Source: Promethearchaeota archaeon (GTDB lineage: Archaea > Asgardarchaeota > Lokiarchaeia > Sigynarchaeales > SOKP01). From it: 44,968 nt of DNA. The translations under genes and the position numbers were made by a program. Under the pieces are notes generated by a model. It made no database searches and was not told the DNA's origin. It was given only the letters and a program-made list of their open reading frames with translations. The first letter of the stretch is position 1. Every line of letters starts with the position of its first letter. Positions 42,668 through 44,968 of this stretch are shown piece by piece. Location: positions 1 to 44,968 of the forward strand of contig JAHLWT010000082.1 in assembly GCA_019057775.1 (NCBI GenBank), given 5' to 3'.

Positions 42668-43420
42668 TTATAAAATTACTGAGAAGGTTGTCTCATGCAT
42701 TGTCGGAGCTTTAATAATTTCATTTGGAGTTATGATTAAACTTGTCCCGTAATTTATCCATTTATTATACACATGGTAGGGTTTGTCCACTCTTATAAAA
42801 GATACATTATATTGTTTTGCATAATTTGAAAAGTGATCAGACATTATAGTAAATGCTGTGCTCCTACTGGCTTGGATCATTTCAAGATTATTTTTTAAAT
42901 ATGTAGGTAATTTTATTTCTATTGGAATAAAAACAATCTTTGGCAGTTCTTTTAATGTTTCATCTAGATATGTATTAACTTCACTATCAATACAAATAAG
43001 TAGCCCAATCTTACAGCAATCAGTTTGAAAAATACCAAGCTCTTTACCGGGAGATATTTTTATTTTCTGTTTTTGTAATTTTAGATGAATCTTTCGCTTC
43101 CTATATATATCTAAAATCTCTCCGTTTCGATTAAATATAATAGAAGTTTTATGGTAAGTATGAGCTTCCTCTCTATATTCTATCATTGTTCCCAAAATGA
43201 GATAAATACCATACGTCTTAACTATTTCAGAGACTTGTCTTAAATACTTATTTCGATGGAGATCTATGACATCTGGAAAACGAGGTACAAAATTTTCTGG
43301 AAAAATTACAAAATCAGGCTTTTCTTCTGCTTCAGAATTTAATAAGTCATGTAGAAAATTTCTAATTCTTCTAAAACCCATTTGTTTTTGCTGACAGAGA
43401 GAGATTTTAATATTTTTCAT
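42668..43420 (-). CDS. nitrilase-superfamily (carbon-nitrogen hydrolase) protein
   Basis: The 250-residue protein carries the nitrilase triad: Glu 42 in VIFPENF, Lys 110 in YRKRKIHLKL and Cys 143 in GLLICIDSE. The surrounding LILGTMIE, TSIIFNRNGEILDIYRK and ISPGKELGIFQTD blocks match the family fold. These enzymes hydrolyse amide or nitrile bonds on small molecules; the substrate cannot be read from sequence. The Cys motif CIDSE differs from the usual C(Y/W)D(L/I)RFPE, so it belongs to a side branch. It ends about 60 bases from the frameshifted TPR gene and has no obvious operon partner. Confidence 0.8.
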   Translation of the reverse strand: MKNIKISLCQQKQMGFRRIRNFLHDLLNSEAEEKPDFVIFPENFVPRFPDVIDLHRNKYLRQVSEIVKTYGIYLILGTMIEYREEAHTYHKTSIIFNRNGEILDIYRKRKIHLKLQKQKIKISPGKELGIFQTDCCKIGLLICIDSEVNTYLDETLKELPKIVFIPIEIKLPTYLKNNLEMIQASRSTAFTIMSDHFSNYAKQYNVSFIRVDKPYHVYNKWINYGTSLIITPNEIIKAPTMHETTFSVIL

Positions 43421-43548
43421 ACCATAATAATTAATACCATTTTTATTTATATCTACTTTTAGCTATATCAACGACTTTTGTAAGTACCCAAAAATATTGC
43501 ATTCGCTTATTATACTTTGTATGATAACTCGTCGCGTGATTATAAAAA

Positions 43549-44968
43549 ATGGCTGATAAGAAATTCAAGGTGAGCGAATATATCACGCTCAAGCTTGAAG
43601 GGAATAAAACTATCATTTATGTGGAAGGGAAAGAATTTCAACAGTGTAAGTTCTTGTTGTTAGATATTCCAGTTAAAAAAATTGTTTCATTGGATGATGT
43701 TGAATCAATTGACGAGACTTCAGAAAGATTAAGTAAATCTATGGAACGTGGACGGGGAAGTCTTGATGTTCCTCCAATTACTGAATTTTGGGGGCATTGC
43801 TCAAACTTGCAAGTGTGGGAAGAAAATGAATACGATACTCGCCTGCTTCATTCAAACCTGGCTTTTCCGTTATTAGAAAAATTGTCTGAAACGGGAGATC
43901 AAACTGCCAAAAAAATTTTTAAAGAAGAAATCGCCAAGAGATTTTCGAGTGGTTACATCCCTGTGATGATATTCATACTCGAAATGGGTTATCTAACAAG
44001 CTTTATTAAAGAAGAATTAAATGTTTTATTTGAAAACATTGATTATGAAAGTATTGCAAGATTAAATTATAAGTTATCCTTTTCCTTACTAAAAGAATTG
44101 ATTATTCTAGGAGACCAAATAGCCAAAAATGTTTTCAAGGACGAAATCGCTAAAAAATTTAGAAACGAAGACGCTCCCGCTATTAAGTACTTATTAAACA
44201 ATAGATATTTAGAAGATCTCAATGATTTAGATTTCCAAACCCTATTTCCTGGATATGAATTTGTAGAATATAATGAAAAAAAAATCCTGGTAATTAATGG
44301 TTGTTTAGATCTAAGGTATAGATGGATAACAGACTTGGTTGAGGTTAAAGGATTAAAAAGCTTAACCTCGCTCCAAGTATTATTTTTAGATTACAATAAT
44401 TTAACATCACTCCCCGAGTCGATTAGCAACCTCATCTCGCTCCAAAAACTCAGCTTAAGATTTAATAAGCTAAGAGCACTTCCTGAATCTATTGGCAACC
44501 TTACATCACTCCAAAAACTTCGGTTAAAGCTTAATAAGTTGACTACTCTCCCCACCTCGATTGGCAATCTCTCCTCACTACAAAAACTATATTTAAATAA
44601 TAATGAGTTAAAAACGCTTCCTGAGTCGATTGGCGATCTTAAATCTCTACAAAAGCTTAATTTAGAAAGAAATAATTTAGAAAGCCTCCCTGACTCGATT
44701 GGCAACCTCTCCTCACTACAAATACTAGAATTAGGAGGTAATAAGTTTACAACTCTCCCCGAGTCGATTGGCAACCTCTCCTCACTACAAATACTAGAAT
44801 TAGGAAACAATAAATTTACAACTCTCCCCGAGTCGATTTGCACCCTTAGCTCGCTCCAAAGACTATATTTAAGAGCTAATAAGTTAACAACTCTCCCAGA
44901 ATGGATTGGTAACCTCACCTTGCTTCAATATTTAGGTTTACGTGAGAATCATTTAACAACGCTCCCCA
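43549..44968 (+). CDS. leucine-rich repeat protein, C-terminus beyond window
   Basis: From ATG 43549 the frame is open to the window edge (473 codons). The N-terminal ~260 residues form a conserved non-LRR domain: KFLLLDIPVKKIVSLDDVES, PPITEFWGHCSNLQVW, and two related helical repeats around LLEKLSETGDQTAKKIFKEE and LLKELIILGDQIAKNVFKDE, reminiscent of HEAT-like units. From about residue 275 follow at least nine 23-residue LRRs (SLQxLxLxxNxLxxLPESIGNL). I associate this type of N-terminal domain plus LRR tail with large paralogous families in Lokiarchaeia; that is memory, not a search. LRRs act as protein-binding surfaces. Several DNA repeats (44700-44840) are nearly identical, suggesting recent repeat expansion. 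No signal peptide is seen. Confidence 0.85.
   Translation, partial: MADKKFKVSEYITLKLEGNKTIIYVEGKEFQQCKFLLLDIPVKKIVSLDDVESIDETSERLSKSMERGRGSLDVPPITEFWGHCSNLQVWEENEYDTRLLHSNLAFPLLEKLSETGDQTAKKIFKEEIAKRFSSGYIPVMIFILEMGYLTSFIKEELNVLFENIDYESIARLNYKLSFSLLKELIILGDQIAKNVFKDEIAKKFRNEDAPAIKYLLNNRYLEDLNDLDFQTLFPGYEFVEYNEKKILVINGCLDLRYRWITDLVEVKGLKSLTSLQVLFLDYNNLTSLPESISNLISLQKLSLRFNKLRALPESIGNLTSLQKLRLKLNKLTTLPTSIGNLSSLQKLYLNNNELKTLPESIGDLKSLQKLNLERNNLESLPDSIGNLSSLQILELGGNKFTTLPESIGNLSSLQILELGNNKFTTLPESICTLSSLQRLYLRANKLTTLPEWIGNLTLLQYLGLRENHLTTLP

Noticed and set aside
44391..44918. Long minus-strand frame with repeated DSGRVVNLL-type units
   Set aside because: It is the antisense of the LRR repeats; the periodicity comes from the plus-strand repeats.

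Overview
The window looks like a piece of an Asgard archaeon, most likely of the Lokiarchaeia. The DNA is very A+T-rich, and several genes sit behind archaeal TATA boxes, some close enough to suggest leaderless transcripts. A transmembrane protein joins Ig-like ectodomains to a cytosolic longin-like domain, and a large leucine-rich-repeat (LRR) protein of a type I associate with Lokiarchaeia lies at the right edge. This placement is inference from gene content; there is no rRNA or other marker gene in view.

Layout. Positions 1-1000 hold the 5' part of an IS1634/IS4-type transposase. Positions 1400-13000 are chromosomal accessory genes: a Trm9-like methyltransferase, a helical protein, a YkgJ-type Cys-cluster protein, the longin receptor-like protein with a broken 5' end, small membrane proteins, a calcineurin-like phosphoesterase, an orphan C-terminal membrane anchor and a beta-helix (NosD-like) surface protein. 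Positions 13000-19700 form a nuclease-rich, defence-like block: a DUF3800 protein, a DEDD exonuclease-like protein with an in-frame TGA in front of a C2H2 finger, an Rx4H (HEPN-like) protein, a PD-(D/E)XK nuclease and an OLD-family ATPase-TOPRIM nuclease. Similar G-rich/C-rich elements recur upstream of the last four genes. Positions 20200-22750 encode an unusual fusion of a GT2 glycosyltransferase fold (with a degenerate DXD) to an adenosine-deaminase-like domain that keeps its catalytic residues.

Positions 23950-34812 are a type III-A CRISPR-Cas locus. The minus-strand operon is cas10 (HD and GGDD intact), csm2, csm3, csm4, csm5, cas6. A CARF-HEPN csm6 lies between arrays 1 and 2, and array 3 runs divergently from cas10. 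All three arrays have a 27-bp repeat, about 34-bp spacers and a conserved leader. No cas1 or cas2 is present. Arrays 2 and 3 share one identical spacer; in array 2 it lies next to a repeat of array-3 sequence type, which points to transfer of a spacer-repeat unit between arrays.

Positions 34860-44968 hold a TPR gene adjoining the truncated end of array 3, an HD-domain hydrolase, a 1486-residue Cas4-like nuclease/UPF1-like helicase fusion directly followed by a truncated Mre11/SbcD-like phosphoesterase, a frameshifted TPR-like gene, a nitrilase-family amidohydrolase and the start of the LRR protein.

How parts work together. Cas10 with Csm2-5 would form the crRNA effector, Cas6 would process transcripts of the three arrays, and Cas10 palm activity would make cyclic oligoadenylates that switch on the Csm6 RNase. 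The nuclease block and the helicase/Mre11 pair suggest further layers of anti-element defence. Numerous gene fragments show repeated rearrangement.
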